Part shown: positions 18,592 through 27,369 of the stretch, in pieces
Layout: every line of letters starts with the position of its first letter
Position numbering within the stretch: the first letter of the stretch is position 1
DNA from: Gammaproteobacteria bacterium
GTDB lineage: Bacteria > Pseudomonadota > Gammaproteobacteria > JADZEE01
NCBI GenBank assembly: GCA_020850735.1
Contig: JADZEE010000096.1
Location: 62,001-126,000, forward strand
Reading direction: 5' to 3'
DNA length: 64,000 nt
Program-made: the position numbers and the translations under genes
Notes under the pieces: generated by a model
The model's database searches: none
The model's input: the letters and a program-made list of their open reading frames with translations, nothing else
Told to the model about the DNA's origin: nothing

Positions 18592-21282
18592 GTGAGCAAA
18601 CGGCCCGCGAAGACCGCCGAAGACAAGCGCCTCGCCGAGGCGCGTGAGCAGGGCGTGGCGTGGCGCCGATGGGGCCCCTATGTCAGCGAGCGCCAGTGGG
18701 GCACGGTGCGCGAGGACTACAGCGCCGATGGCGAGGTCTGGGAATCCTTCACCCACGAACAGGCGCGATCGCGCGCCTACCGCTGGGGTGAGGACGGCAT
18801 CGCCGGCATCAGCGACGAGAGCCAACGCCTGTGTCTTGCGCTCACGCTGTGGAACGGCGCTGATCCGATCCTGAAGGAGCGCCTGTTCGGGCTCACCGGT
18901 CACGAGGGCAATCACGGCGAGGACGTGAAGGAGTGCTACTTCCACCTCGACAACCTGCCGAGTCACGCGTACATGAAATACCTGTACAAGTACCCGCAGC
19001 AGGCCTTCCCCTACGCCGATCTGGTGGCCGAGAACAGGCGTCGCACGCACCATGATCCGGAGTACGAACTGCTCGACACCGGCATCTTCGACGCGGACCG
19101 CTACTTCGACGTCTTCGTCGAATACGCCAAGGCCGGACCGAACGACGTGCTGATGCGTATCAGCGCCGCCAACCGCGGGCCCGACGCCGCGCCGCTGCAT
19201 GTGCTGCCGACATTGTGGTTTCGCAACGACTGGTCGTGGTCGCCCGACCGGCCTTGTCCACGGATCGCGCCCGCGCCGGATCGCCCCGACGTCCTGCAGG
19301 CGGCGCATCGCAACCTCGAGCCTTTCTGGCTGCATTTCGATGCGCCGGCGCAATTGCTCTTCACCGACAACGAGAGCAACGGCGCGCGGTTGTGGGGCCT
19401 GCCGCCGGCCGGGTTCGCGAAGGACGGCTTCGACGATTTCATCGTCCACGGCCGCGAGGCCGCGGTCAATCCGGCCCGGTTCGGCACCAAGGCCGCACCG
19501 CACTACCGCTGCGTCGTCGCGGCCGGTGAAACCTTCGTCGTCCGGCTGCGCCTGACGAACGACGGCCGCGTCAGCAACGCGCTCAGTCGCGACTTCGACG
19601 CTGTCTTCGCGTGCCGCATCCGCGAGGCCGACGCGTTCTACCGCCGGGTCACGCCCTTCGATCTGCCCGAGGACTTGCGCAACGTGCAGCGCCAGGCCTT
19701 TGCCGGATTGCTCTGGAGCAAGCAGTACTACCATTACGTCGTTGATCACTGGCTGCGCGGCGACCGCAAGGGCCCGCCGCCGCCCGCATCGCGCTGGATC
19801 GGCCGCAACCACGAATGGCGGTATCTGGCGGCGAACGACATCCTGTGCATGCCCGACAAATGGGAGTACCCCTGGTTCGCGGCCTGGGACACGGCATTTC
19901 ACTGCGTCGCCTTCGCGCTGATCGACGCCGACTTCGCGAAGGAGCAGTTGATCCTGTTGACGCGTGAGTGGTACATGCACCCGAATGGCCAGATCCCGGC
20001 CTACGAATGGGCCTTCGGCGACGTCAACCCGCCGGTGCACGCGTGGGCCGCGATACGCATCTGCCAGATCGAACAGAAGATGACCGGCCGCATGGACCGG
20101 GTGTTTCTCGAACGCATCTTTCGCAAACTGCTGATCAACTTCACCTGGTGGGTCAACCGCAAGGACGCGCAGGGCAACAACCTTTTCGAAGGCGGCTTTC
20201 TCGGCCTGGACAACATCGGCGCCTTCGACCGCAGTGCGGGACTGCCCGCGGGCGGTGAACTCGAACAGGCCGACGGCACGAGCTGGATGGCGATGTACTG
20301 CCTGAACATGCTCACGATCGCGCTTGTGCTGGCGCGCGAGGACACGACCTACGAAGACGTCGCGACGAAATTCTTCGAGCATTTCGTCTACATCGGCGAG
20401 GCGGTGAATCGCGTCGACGGGCATCGCCATGGACTGTGGGACGAAGCGCAGGGTTACTACTTCGACGCCTTGCTCCTGCCCGACGGAAGGCGCGTCGCGG
20501 TGGAGGCCTTCACGATCGCCGGACTCGTGCCGCTGTTCGCGATCGCGGTCGCGGATCAGGAGGTGTTCGCCGCGTTCAAGGACTTCAGCGAGCGCTACCG
20601 CTGGTTCGCCGAGAACCGCCCCGAGCTGCTCGGCAACCTGGCCGACCTGACGCATATCGGCGTGCACGAGCGCATCCGGCTCGCGCTCGTCGATTCGCAC
20701 AAGCTCGCGCGCATCCTGGAACATGTGCTCGACGAGCGTCACATGCTGAGCGCCAACGGCATTCGCTCGGTATCCAGGCGCCACGCCTATCAACCCTTGC
20801 GCCTGACGATCGACGGCCAGACCTTCACCCTCGATTACGAGCCCGCCGAGTCGACGAGCGGCCTGTTCGGTGGCAACTCGAACTGGCGCGGCCCGGTGTG
20901 GTTCCCGCTCAACTTTCTGGTCATCGAAGCGCTGCAACAACACCACTACTTCCTCGGCGATGACTTCAAGGTCAGCGACCCGGCGGGGTCGGAGCGCGCG
21001 TGCACGTTGTGGCAGGTGGCGAGCGAGTTGTCACAGCGCTTGACCAATCTGTTCGCGCGCGATGCCTCGGGTCGGCGCCCGGCACACGGGCGCCACGAAA
21101 AATTCCGCACTGATCCGCACTGGAAGGATCTGGTGCTGTTCTACGAATATTTCGACGGCAATACCGGCGCCGGCCTCGGCGCGAGCCACCAGACCGGCTG
21201 GAGCGCGCTCGTGGCCAAACTGATTCAGCAATATGGCGAATACACGCTTGCCGGCCGGACTCCCGAGGCGGTTGAAGATTAG
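18592..21282 (+). CDS. GH63/MGH1-type glucosidase
   Basis: This 896-residue protein is a glycoside hydrolase with an (alpha/alpha)6 catalytic barrel of the GH63 or mannosylglycerate-hydrolase type. Diagnostic blocks are YPWFAAWDTAFHCVAFALID with the likely acid aspartate, NGQIPAYEWAFGDVNPPVHA, and near the end GGNSNWRGPVWFPLNFLVIE. There is no signal peptide, so it would act in the cytoplasm on glucosides such as glucosylglycerate or short alpha-glucosides. GTG 18592 is preferred because AAGAGG lies eight bases upstream. Placed after the glucokinase-like, pgi, gnd and zwf genes, it would supply the free glucose they use. Confidence 0.85.
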   Translation: MSKRPAKTAEDKRLAEAREQGVAWRRWGPYVSERQWGTVREDYSADGEVWESFTHEQARSRAYRWGEDGIAGISDESQRLCLALTLWNGADPILKERLFGLTGHEGNHGEDVKECYFHLDNLPSHAYMKYLYKYPQQAFPYADLVAENRRRTHHDPEYELLDTGIFDADRYFDVFVEYAKAGPNDVLMRISAANRGPDAAPLHVLPTLWFRNDWSWSPDRPCPRIAPAPDRPDVLQAAHRNLEPFWLHFDAPAQLLFTDNESNGARLWGLPPAGFAKDGFDDFIVHGREAAVNPARFGTKAAPHYRCVVAAGETFVVRLRLTNDGRVSNALSRDFDAVFACRIREADAFYRRVTPFDLPEDLRNVQRQAFAGLLWSKQYYHYVVDHWLRGDRKGPPPPASRWIGRNHEWRYLAANDILCMPDKWEYPWFAAWDTAFHCVAFALIDADFAKEQLILLTREWYMHPNGQIPAYEWAFGDVNPPVHAWAAIRICQIEQKMTGRMDRVFLERIFRKLLINFTWWVNRKDAQGNNLFEGGFLGLDNIGAFDRSAGLPAGGELEQADGTSWMAMYCLNMLTIALVLAREDTTYEDVATKFFEHFVYIGEAVNRVDGHRHGLWDEAQGYYFDALLLPDGRRVAVEAFTIAGLVPLFAIAVADQEVFAAFKDFSERYRWFAENRPELLGNLADLTHIGVHERIRLALVDSHKLARILEHVLDERHMLSANGIRSVSRRHAYQPLRLTIDGQTFTLDYEPAESTSGLFGGNSNWRGPVWFPLNFLVIEALQQHHYFLGDDFKVSDPAGSERACTLWQVASELSQRLTNLFARDASGRRPAHGRHEKFRTDPHWKDLVLFYEYFDGNTGAGLGASHQTGWSALVAKLIQQYGEYTLAGRTPEAVED

Positions 21283-21864
21283 AAGTGCGAAGCGCTGCGA
21301 GCTTCGATCGCGCATCCCGCATACTCGATAGCGTGGCGCAACGCCGAAGGCGGGTGCCGTTTCACGAATCCACCCGGGAGTAGCATCGATGCGAACCGAG
21401 TCCCGTCCCGCCTTGTAACGCCCGCGCTCGGCGTATAGAAGATAAGCCGCCTTTTCGCCCGGCGCCAGCTTCTCCCGGCGTGCCAGCGTGCTGCACGGCG
21501 AGCTTTCGGTCCTCGACCTGACCCGGGAAGTAGCCTGCAGCAACCTTACACGGCCCGGATCCTGCCCAAGCACTACTGCGCTGACACGCGTTTCACCGCA
21601 TGCCGCGGTCGCGCGCCGGTTCTCACGGCCGGCGCGCTGCGTTGCCGCTCACCGTGGCGATAACCCGAGCCGATGCGACCCGAGAAAAGGCTGTTTTTTT
21701 GGCAACCCGATTCCCGCATCGGCGTCGTCGGGACGCACCGGCAGTGACTGCGGGGTGGGCACTGGTGGCCGGCGCTGCCCGGTGGCGCGGCTGGCGCGTT
21801 TGCGCGCGGCTCTCTAGAGTAAGCGCCTCGGACGAGCCGGGGCGGCGCCGGCCGGAAACGGCAG
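21283..21864. other. Intergenic stretch with a possible minus-strand remnant
   Basis: The 582 bases contain no intact gene. On the minus strand, 21300-21530 could encode a protein-like segment (GEKAAYLLYAERGRYKAG, IRETAPAFGVAPRYRVCGMR), but the frame runs on antisense into the glucosidase. It may be a small dispersed repeat or gene remnant. Plus-strand bases before 21865 show no strong promoter. Confidence 0.4.
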
Positions 21865-22494
21865 ATGACATTCCCTTATTACGATCGACTCGACCAGCGC
21901 CAGCAGGCGATCTACCGGGCGAGCGATGCGGTGACGCGCATCGAGGTGAACGACGCGGCGGCGCTCGCGACCGGCGTGCACGCGCTCGAAACGGCGCTGG
22001 CGAGCGAGGCGCGCGCCGGCGTGCAGGCCGCGGCCCAGGCGCTGGCCGACGGCCTGCTCGATCGCCTCGGCGTCGCGCAAGTGGGCGTCAAGGTTCTCGC
22101 GGTGCGCCCGAGCCGCGGCTGGGGCGAGCTGCACGGGCTGTACGAACGCGAGCCGGGCCAGCGGGCGCTGATCAGCGTGTGGATGCGAACCGCACGCAAC
22201 AAGCGCGTCGTTGCGTTCCGGACCTTCCTGCGCACTTTCCTGCACGAGATCTGCCACCACCTGGACTACGAGCATCTGCGCCTCGTCGACTCCTACCACA
22301 CGGAAGGTTTTTTCAAGCGCGAGTCCAGCCTGGTGCGGCAGTTGATCGGCGCCCCCGCACGTGTTGCGCGCACGCAGATCCAGCCGGCGGAACCGGATCC
22401 GCGGCTGAGCGCCCGGCGTGCGGCCGAGGCGCTCGCGCAATGTCGCCGGGTGCTGGGTCGCGACCCGCCGGCCCCGGAGCGCGACGATCGATAG
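21865..22494 (+). CDS. Unassigned HExxH protein, metallopeptidase-like
   Basis: This 209-residue protein has the zinc motif HEICHH (His127, Glu128, His131) followed by HLDYEHLRLVDSYHTEGFFKR, where the later histidine could be a third ligand, as in SprT-like or minimal gluzincin folds. There is no signal peptide or membrane segment, so it should be cytoplasmic. The strand before the motif (RALISVWMRTARNKRVVAFRT) fits the edge strand of a metallopeptidase. I do not recognise the family, and proteolysis is inferred from the motif only. A lipid-kinase remnant follows 25 bases downstream. Confidence 0.7.
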   Translation: MTFPYYDRLDQRQQAIYRASDAVTRIEVNDAAALATGVHALETALASEARAGVQAAAQALADGLLDRLGVAQVGVKVLAVRPSRGWGELHGLYEREPGQRALISVWMRTARNKRVVAFRTFLRTFLHEICHHLDYEHLRLVDSYHTEGFFKRESSLVRQLIGAPARVARTQIQPAEPDPRLSARRAAEALAQCRRVLGRDPPAPERDDR

Positions 22495-22519
22495 CGTTCG
22501 GCCACGACCGCCGCAGCGG

Positions 22520-22735
22520 GTGATCGCCCGCGTGCTGCGCCTGCTGCCCGCGCTGCTGGGCGCACGGCACCTGGATTTCGCCGAGGTCCGCAGCGGGCAG
22601 GCGCGCACGCTCGGTATCACCATCGACGGGAGCGCGCCGGTGCACCTGGACGGCGAACCCTGGACCGCCGCGGGCACCGGGATGCAACGCTGGGATATCG
22701 AAGTGCAGCCGCGCGCGTTGCGCGTGGTGATCTGA
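22520..22735 (+). pseudogene. C-terminal remnant of a YegS/diacylglycerol-kinase-like gene
   Basis: The 71-residue frame from GTG 22520 reads VIARVLRLLPALLGARHLDF, a strand region, then VHLDGEPWTAAGT and ends WDIEVQPRALRVVI. This is the C-terminal beta-sandwich pattern of YegS/LCB5 lipid kinases, where the DGE and final PxALxVxV are conserved. The N-terminal catalytic domain with its GGDGT motif is absent. The sequence upstream is the metallopeptidase-like gene, so the front of the kinase was deleted or replaced. It could be an independent small protein, but there is no convincing ribosome-binding site. Confidence 0.6.
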
Positions 22736-22761
22736 AACGCGCCCCGCGCTCCGGGGGCGGC

Positions 22762-23145
22762 TCAGGGGATCTGGATCTTGCCGCCGGGCCCCCCGAAACC
22801 GCCACCACCCATCTCCGGTACCACGATGGAGGACGCCGCCTGGCGGCGCAGCTCGCGGACTTCCTCGACCGTGCGTTCGACGGCTTCCTGCATGGCGGCC
22901 GGGAAATTGGCGAGGGCCTGCTCGAGTGTGCTGCCGTCGATGTCGAAGGCCAGTGGCACGGCGCCCATGGGGGTGAGCAGCTGCGTCTGCCCCGAGAACA
23001 GCACCGCACGGCCCGGATCGGGGCTCCCGTCCTGGCGCACCGGTGACAGCCGCCGAATGCTGCCGACGCGGCGATCGGTGAAGGTTTCTTCCAGGTACAG
23101 ATTGTCGACGTCGAATTCGACGTCGTTCATTTCGGGTGTGCTCAC
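22762..23145 (-). CDS. Conserved-looking hypothetical protein
   Basis: This 127-residue acidic cytoplasmic protein has an N-terminal strand-rich half (VEFDVDNLYLEETFTD, AVLFSGQTQLLTPMGAVPL) and a helical C-terminal segment (LANFPAAMQEAVERTVEEVR). The tail is glycine-rich. No motif or family is recognised. GTG 23145 is preferred because GGGGGGAA lies six bases upstream. ATG 23163 would add six residues. It lies 129 bases after the LolA-like gene on the same strand and could be co-transcribed with it. Confidence 0.65.
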   Translation of the reverse strand: MSTPEMNDVEFDVDNLYLEETFTDRRVGSIRRLSPVRQDGSPDPGRAVLFSGQTQLLTPMGAVPLAFDIDGSTLEQALANFPAAMQEAVERTVEEVRELRRQAASSIVVPEMGGGGFGGPGGKIQIP

Positions 23146-23274
23146 GGTCGTTCCCCCCGTCATTGCGGCCCATGGCGGGCAATTTGCCGCGCAGGGTAGC
23201 AGATAAACGCGGCAGATTTGACCCCGCAACCACTACCGGCGGTCGACCCGGAACAGGCCGCCGGCGGGTACGGC

Positions 23275-24099
23275 TCAGGGTGCCGCCGCCAGTGACCCGG
23301 GGAGCAACACGTCGTCCCAGGTCGGGTCTGCGGCAACGACGCCCAGCGCGGCCGGATCGAACAGCCGTACCGGCAGCTTTGCGGCATAGTTGATGTCCTC
23401 CAGCTGCATGCGGGACTGTGTGTGCGCCTGCACATCCTCCATGACGATCGTGATCGGCGTCGGTACGCCGTCAATCACGGTGAGATCGCGAAACGTTTCT
23501 ACCTTCCACAGCCGACCGCCGGCGTCGTAGAAGCGGCGTTCGATCGGCAGGCGGGTTTCGGCGTCCACCCAGTTGACGATCCGCGAGTAGTACCCGCGCA
23601 GCCCGGGTGCGCGTTCTTCGACAGCATAGGCATCGCGGCCCTCGAAACGATCCCGGCGCAGTACGCGGTAGCGCTCGTGCAAGTGGACGAGATCGATGTC
23701 GGCGAGCGTGAAGGTCGTGCCGAGAAACTGCTCGTAGGCGTCGATGCCCGCGATCTCGCGTACGCGGCGGAACTCCGGCACGTAGACCCACATGGTGCTC
23801 TCGGGTCGCCTGCGCTCGGCGATGAGCACGGCGTTGCCGCGGAAGTCCTGCGGGGCACGGATTACGGTCAGCAGACGGCGGTGTTCACCGCCGGTATCGT
23901 ATGCTTGCGCCGCTTCGATACTGCGGCTGCCGGCGCCGTCCGAGGTGGTGATGCGAACGCGACGGACAAAGCCGCGGTCGGGTTCGAGCGCGGCTTTCAT
24001 CCCGCGCATGATCGCACTTGCGCTCGGCAGATCCGGCGCGGCGAAGGCCGGAGTTTGCGCGCAGAGCGCACCGAGAAACAGCGCAATCGTCGTGTACAT
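23275..24099 (-). CDS. Outer-membrane lipoprotein-sorting (LolA-like) protein
   Basis: This 274-residue exported protein has a signal peptide (MYTTIALFLGALCAQTPAFA) and the half-barrel layout of the LolA/TP0789 group: TTSDGAGSRSIEAAQAYDT, STMWVYVPEFRRVREI, YSRIVNWVDAETRLPIERR. Members of this group are usually found beside RND/MMPL-type exporters and are thought to carry lipid across the periplasm. No such exporter is present here. ATG 24099 fits the signal peptide start; the ATG at 24165 would add 22 residues that spoil it. Confidence 0.8.
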   Translation of the reverse strand: MYTTIALFLGALCAQTPAFAAPDLPSASAIMRGMKAALEPDRGFVRRVRITTSDGAGSRSIEAAQAYDTGGEHRRLLTVIRAPQDFRGNAVLIAERRRPESTMWVYVPEFRRVREIAGIDAYEQFLGTTFTLADIDLVHLHERYRVLRRDRFEGRDAYAVEERAPGLRGYYSRIVNWVDAETRLPIERRFYDAGGRLWKVETFRDLTVIDGVPTPITIVMEDVQAHTQSRMQLEDINYAAKLPVRLFDPAALGVVAADPTWDDVLLPGSLAAAP

Positions 24100-24521
24100 C
24101 TCGACTTCTTCTGTGCTCGTCGATTGCAGCCGGAGCGTGTCGAGCGGGACGGCCCGTATGTTCACACCGGCTACGCATAGCGGGTGGGAGTCCTGCTTGT
24201 TCGGGCTGTAAGGCCGTGCAAGAGTTCACCGGGAATCGTCCCGACGTGGACATTGACCCGGACGTCCACCGATTGCTCCTGGCCACGAGCGCCAGTGCCT
24301 GCTGCTGACGGCATCCCGTTCGCGCGCCGTCGCCGCACCTGTCGGGGGTGGCGACCATCCGTTTTCGGGGGAAGCGAGTCGATGAATACGGCAGTTCGAT
24401 CCTGCCCGACAGCCCGCAAGCGACGATCGTCGCGACGGCAAGGATCAAATGACGTCCGGAACCAGCCGCCGGATCAGGTGCGGCCTGACTTCCTGCGCCC
24501 GCAGCCGGACCATTTACGGCA
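24100..24521. other. Divergent intergenic region
   Basis: These 422 bases separate the LolA-like gene (minus) and the transporter gene (plus). No gene is supported. Short minus-strand frames with protein-like patches exist, such as one around 24200-24290, but none is complete. Promoters for both neighbours should lie here, though no strong consensus box stands out. Confidence 0.4.
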
Positions 24522-25757
24522 GTGACCGACTTTCCGCTCATCGTGCTGGGCGTCGTGTTCGTCGCGATCGCCGTGCGCCGTGTCGGTCGCGTGCGCATCG
24601 CCATCTGGCAGTCCATGGCTGGCGGCGCGCTGGCGGTGCTCGCGAGCGGGGACATCGCCCCGTCCGCAGCATTGCGCGCCATCGACCCGGACGTGATGGC
24701 GTTCCTGTTTGGCATGTTCGTGGTCGGCGAGGCGCTGCTGGCGAGCGGTTACCTGTACGTCGTCGCCTGGCGCGTGCTGCGCCGCGCCCGGTCTACGGAC
24801 GCCCTGGTGCTGGTGCTGCTGTTCGCCTTCGGCGCCGCGTCGGCGCTGCTGATGAACGATACGCTCGCCGTCGTCGGCACGCCGCTGGTACTGTTGCTCG
24901 CCCGCTTGCATGCCATCGACCGGCGCGTGCTGCTGCTCGCCCTGGCGTTTGCGGTGACCATCGGCAGCGTCATGAGCCCGATCGGTAACCCGCAGAATCT
25001 GCTCATAGCCGTGCGTGGCGGCTTCGAAACGCCGTTCGTGACCTTCGCCGCCGCGCTGGGCGTACCCACGATCGTCAACCTGCTGCTCGCCTACGCCGTG
25101 CTGCGCGTGGTGTACCGGCGCGAGTTCCATCGCCATACGCTGGTGCACGAGCCGGTCGCCATCCAGGATGCGGCGCTGGCGCGCGTCGCGCGCATCGCGC
25201 TCGGCTGCGTAATGGCCCTGATCGCCGTCAAGGTGGCGCTAATCGGTACGCCCTGGGAGGCGCAGCTGCGGCTGTCCTACATCGCCCTGGCAGGGGCGTT
25301 GCCCGTCCTGCTGCTCAGTCCGCGCCGGCGTGAGCTCGTGCGCGCGCTCGACTGGCGTACGCTGGTGTTCTTTGCGGCCATGTTCGTGCTCATGGCCGGT
25401 GTCTGGGAGTCGGGCGCCGTCGCGCACGGGCTCCCGGAGCTGGTGTCGCTGCCGCCGTCCATGCCGCTGGTACTCGCCGCCGGCCTGCTCGCGAGCCAGA
25501 TCGTGTCCAACGTCCCGCTGGTGGCGCTGTACCTGCCACTGCTCGTCGACGCAGGCGCGGACACACACACGCTGCTGGGGCTCGCCGCCGGCAGCACGAT
25601 TGCCGGCAACCTGCTGGTGCTCGGCGCCGCCTCGAACGTCATCATCATCCAGCGGGCCGAGCGCGACGGCGCCGGCATCGGATTTCTGGAATTCGCGCGT
25701 GCCGGTGTGCCGCTGGCGCTGTTGAACGTGCTGGTGTACTGGTTATGGCTGCGCTGA
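24522..25757 (+). CDS. SLC13/ArsB-type anion permease
   Basis: This 411-residue inner-membrane protein has about ten to eleven hydrophobic segments and belongs to the ion transporter superfamily that includes ArsB, NhaD and SLC13 carriers. The re-entrant loop signatures are ASALLMNDTLAVVGTPLVLL and VMSPIGNPQNLL, with a second copy near ASQIVSNVPLVALYLP and ASNVIIIQ. The start is GTG 24522. The substrate (arsenite, dicarboxylate or another anion) cannot be told. No ars genes are close by. Confidence 0.85.
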   Translation: MTDFPLIVLGVVFVAIAVRRVGRVRIAIWQSMAGGALAVLASGDIAPSAALRAIDPDVMAFLFGMFVVGEALLASGYLYVVAWRVLRRARSTDALVLVLLFAFGAASALLMNDTLAVVGTPLVLLLARLHAIDRRVLLLALAFAVTIGSVMSPIGNPQNLLIAVRGGFETPFVTFAAALGVPTIVNLLLAYAVLRVVYRREFHRHTLVHEPVAIQDAALARVARIALGCVMALIAVKVALIGTPWEAQLRLSYIALAGALPVLLLSPRRRELVRALDWRTLVFFAAMFVLMAGVWESGAVAHGLPELVSLPPSMPLVLAAGLLASQIVSNVPLVALYLPLLVDAGADTHTLLGLAAGSTIAGNLLVLGAASNVIIIQRAERDGAGIGFLEFARAGVPLALLNVLVYWLWLR

Positions 25758-25794
25758 GCACCCGCACCCGCGGTGGCAGTCCGCGGCGGGTGGC

Positions 25795-27261
25795 TCAGAT
25801 CACGAGCGTCGCCAGGTCCAGTCCGGGCGCGAGGATGGCGTTCACGGCGACGATGTCGCCGGCCGCCAGCATCGCGCCGGCGCCGAGGCTGACGACCGCC
25901 AGCGGTGTACCGGCGCCGTCACCGGCGGCGTCGTAGTAGAGCGTACCGTCGGCCGGATCGAACCGCAGGTAGTCGTCGCCGTCGGCCAGCATGCCGGCGG
26001 TGATGAAATTCGCCGCCGTCTGCGTCCCGGGCGTGAGCGCGCCGAAGATCGACAGATCGAGCAGCAGCCGGTCGCTGCCGCTGAGGAAATAGCGGATGTG
26101 GTCCGGGCCCGCGGCGTCGGGTTCGGCGTTGAGCAGATAGTCGTCGTTGCCGGCGCCACCGATGCCCGTGTCGATACCCGCGCCGAGCACGAGGATATCG
26201 TCGCCGCCGCCACCGCGCAGCGTGTTGTCGCCGGCGTTGCCGACGAGAGTGTTGGCGAGGCCGTTGCCGGTGCCGTCGAGGTTCCCCGTGCCGGTGAGCC
26301 GCAGCATCTCCACATGCGCCGGCAGGCGGTAGCCGATGCTGCTGAACACCGTGTCGCTGCCCTGGCCCGCGGTTTCGATCACCCGATCGCCGGTGTGGTC
26401 AACGTGGTAGACGTCGTCGCCGGATCCGCCGAGCATGCGGTCGGACCCGAGACCGCCGTCGAGCACGTCCTTGCCCCCGCCGGCGGTGAGGATGTTGGCG
26501 GCGGCGTTGCCGATCAGGGTGTTGGCGAGACCGTTACCGGTCGCCGAAATGGCGCCGCTACCCGTGAGCGTCAGGTTTTCGACGTACGCCGGCAGCCGGA
26601 AGGAGGTGCTGGCGTATACGCTGTCGCTGCCGCCGGTCGCCGTCTCGGTGACGGTATCCTGCGCCGAGTTGACCCAGTAGCGGTCGTTACCGGTCCCGCC
26701 GAGCATCGTATCGGCGCCGGCGCCGCCGTTGAGCACATCATCGCCGGCCGCGCCTTCGAGGCGGTCGTTACCGGTGCCGCCATTGATGCGGTCGTTGCCG
26801 GTGCCGCCGTTGAGACGGTCGTTGCCGCTGGCGCCGTTCACTACGTCATTGCCGCCGCGGCCGATGAGCACGTCGGCGCCACGATCGCCGATGAGCACGT
26901 CGTCGCCGTGACTGCCGGTCACCGTGACACCGTCGCGAATGGACGCCAGGGCGGTGTCCAGCGCGGCCGTGTTATCGTCGAAATCGCCGAACGTCAGGCC
27001 GCGCAGGCCGGTCAGCGAGAACACCAGGGCGAGGTCCTCGTCGCGGACGATCAGGCCCGTGACCGCGCTGGCCGCCAGCGTCGCTTCGGAGCCGAAGTCG
27101 AACACGCCGGTGATGACCACGCTCGCACCGGCCGGGGTGGCGACGGACACGCGGTTGCGCGAGGTTTCCTGCACCACGGACGCAGCGTCGACGATTGCCA
27201 GGATCTCCGGCGGCAGGTCGCCGCGCATGTCCACCGGCACGCCGAAAGTCATTCTGATCAT
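25795..27261 (-). CDS. RTX-repeat calcium-binding protein
   Basis: This 488-residue protein has nonapeptide RTX repeats of the GGxGxDxLx type. A compact block (about residues 120-190: GDDVLIGDRGADVLIGRGG, GGTGNDRINGGTGNDRLEG) is followed by two longer repeats with SAxGNGLANTLxGNA units. It has no N-terminal signal peptide, so it fits type I secretion with a C-terminal signal. No HlyB/HlyD/TolC genes are in the window. The first 100 residues contain a repeat-free domain (VSVATPAGASVVITGVFDF). No hydrolase motif is seen, so it may be a surface or S-layer-like protein. Confidence 0.88.
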   Translation of the reverse strand: MIRMTFGVPVDMRGDLPPEILAIVDAASVVQETSRNRVSVATPAGASVVITGVFDFGSEATLAASAVTGLIVRDEDLALVFSLTGLRGLTFGDFDDNTAALDTALASIRDGVTVTGSHGDDVLIGDRGADVLIGRGGNDVVNGASGNDRLNGGTGNDRINGGTGNDRLEGAAGDDVLNGGAGADTMLGGTGNDRYWVNSAQDTVTETATGGSDSVYASTSFRLPAYVENLTLTGSGAISATGNGLANTLIGNAAANILTAGGGKDVLDGGLGSDRMLGGSGDDVYHVDHTGDRVIETAGQGSDTVFSSIGYRLPAHVEMLRLTGTGNLDGTGNGLANTLVGNAGDNTLRGGGGDDILVLGAGIDTGIGGAGNDDYLLNAEPDAAGPDHIRYFLSGSDRLLLDLSIFGALTPGTQTAANFITAGMLADGDDYLRFDPADGTLYYDAAGDGAGTPLAVVSLGAGAMLAAGDIVAVNAILAPGLDLATLVI

Positions 27262-27369
27262 CGTTCCGCGCTCCGTCCCGAACTACGCCCGCACCCCGAG
27301 TATAGCGCGCACTCCTCGCGGCGATCGCCCGCCGCCCCGACCCGCTCGCCGCCGGGCTCTCAGGCCTGC

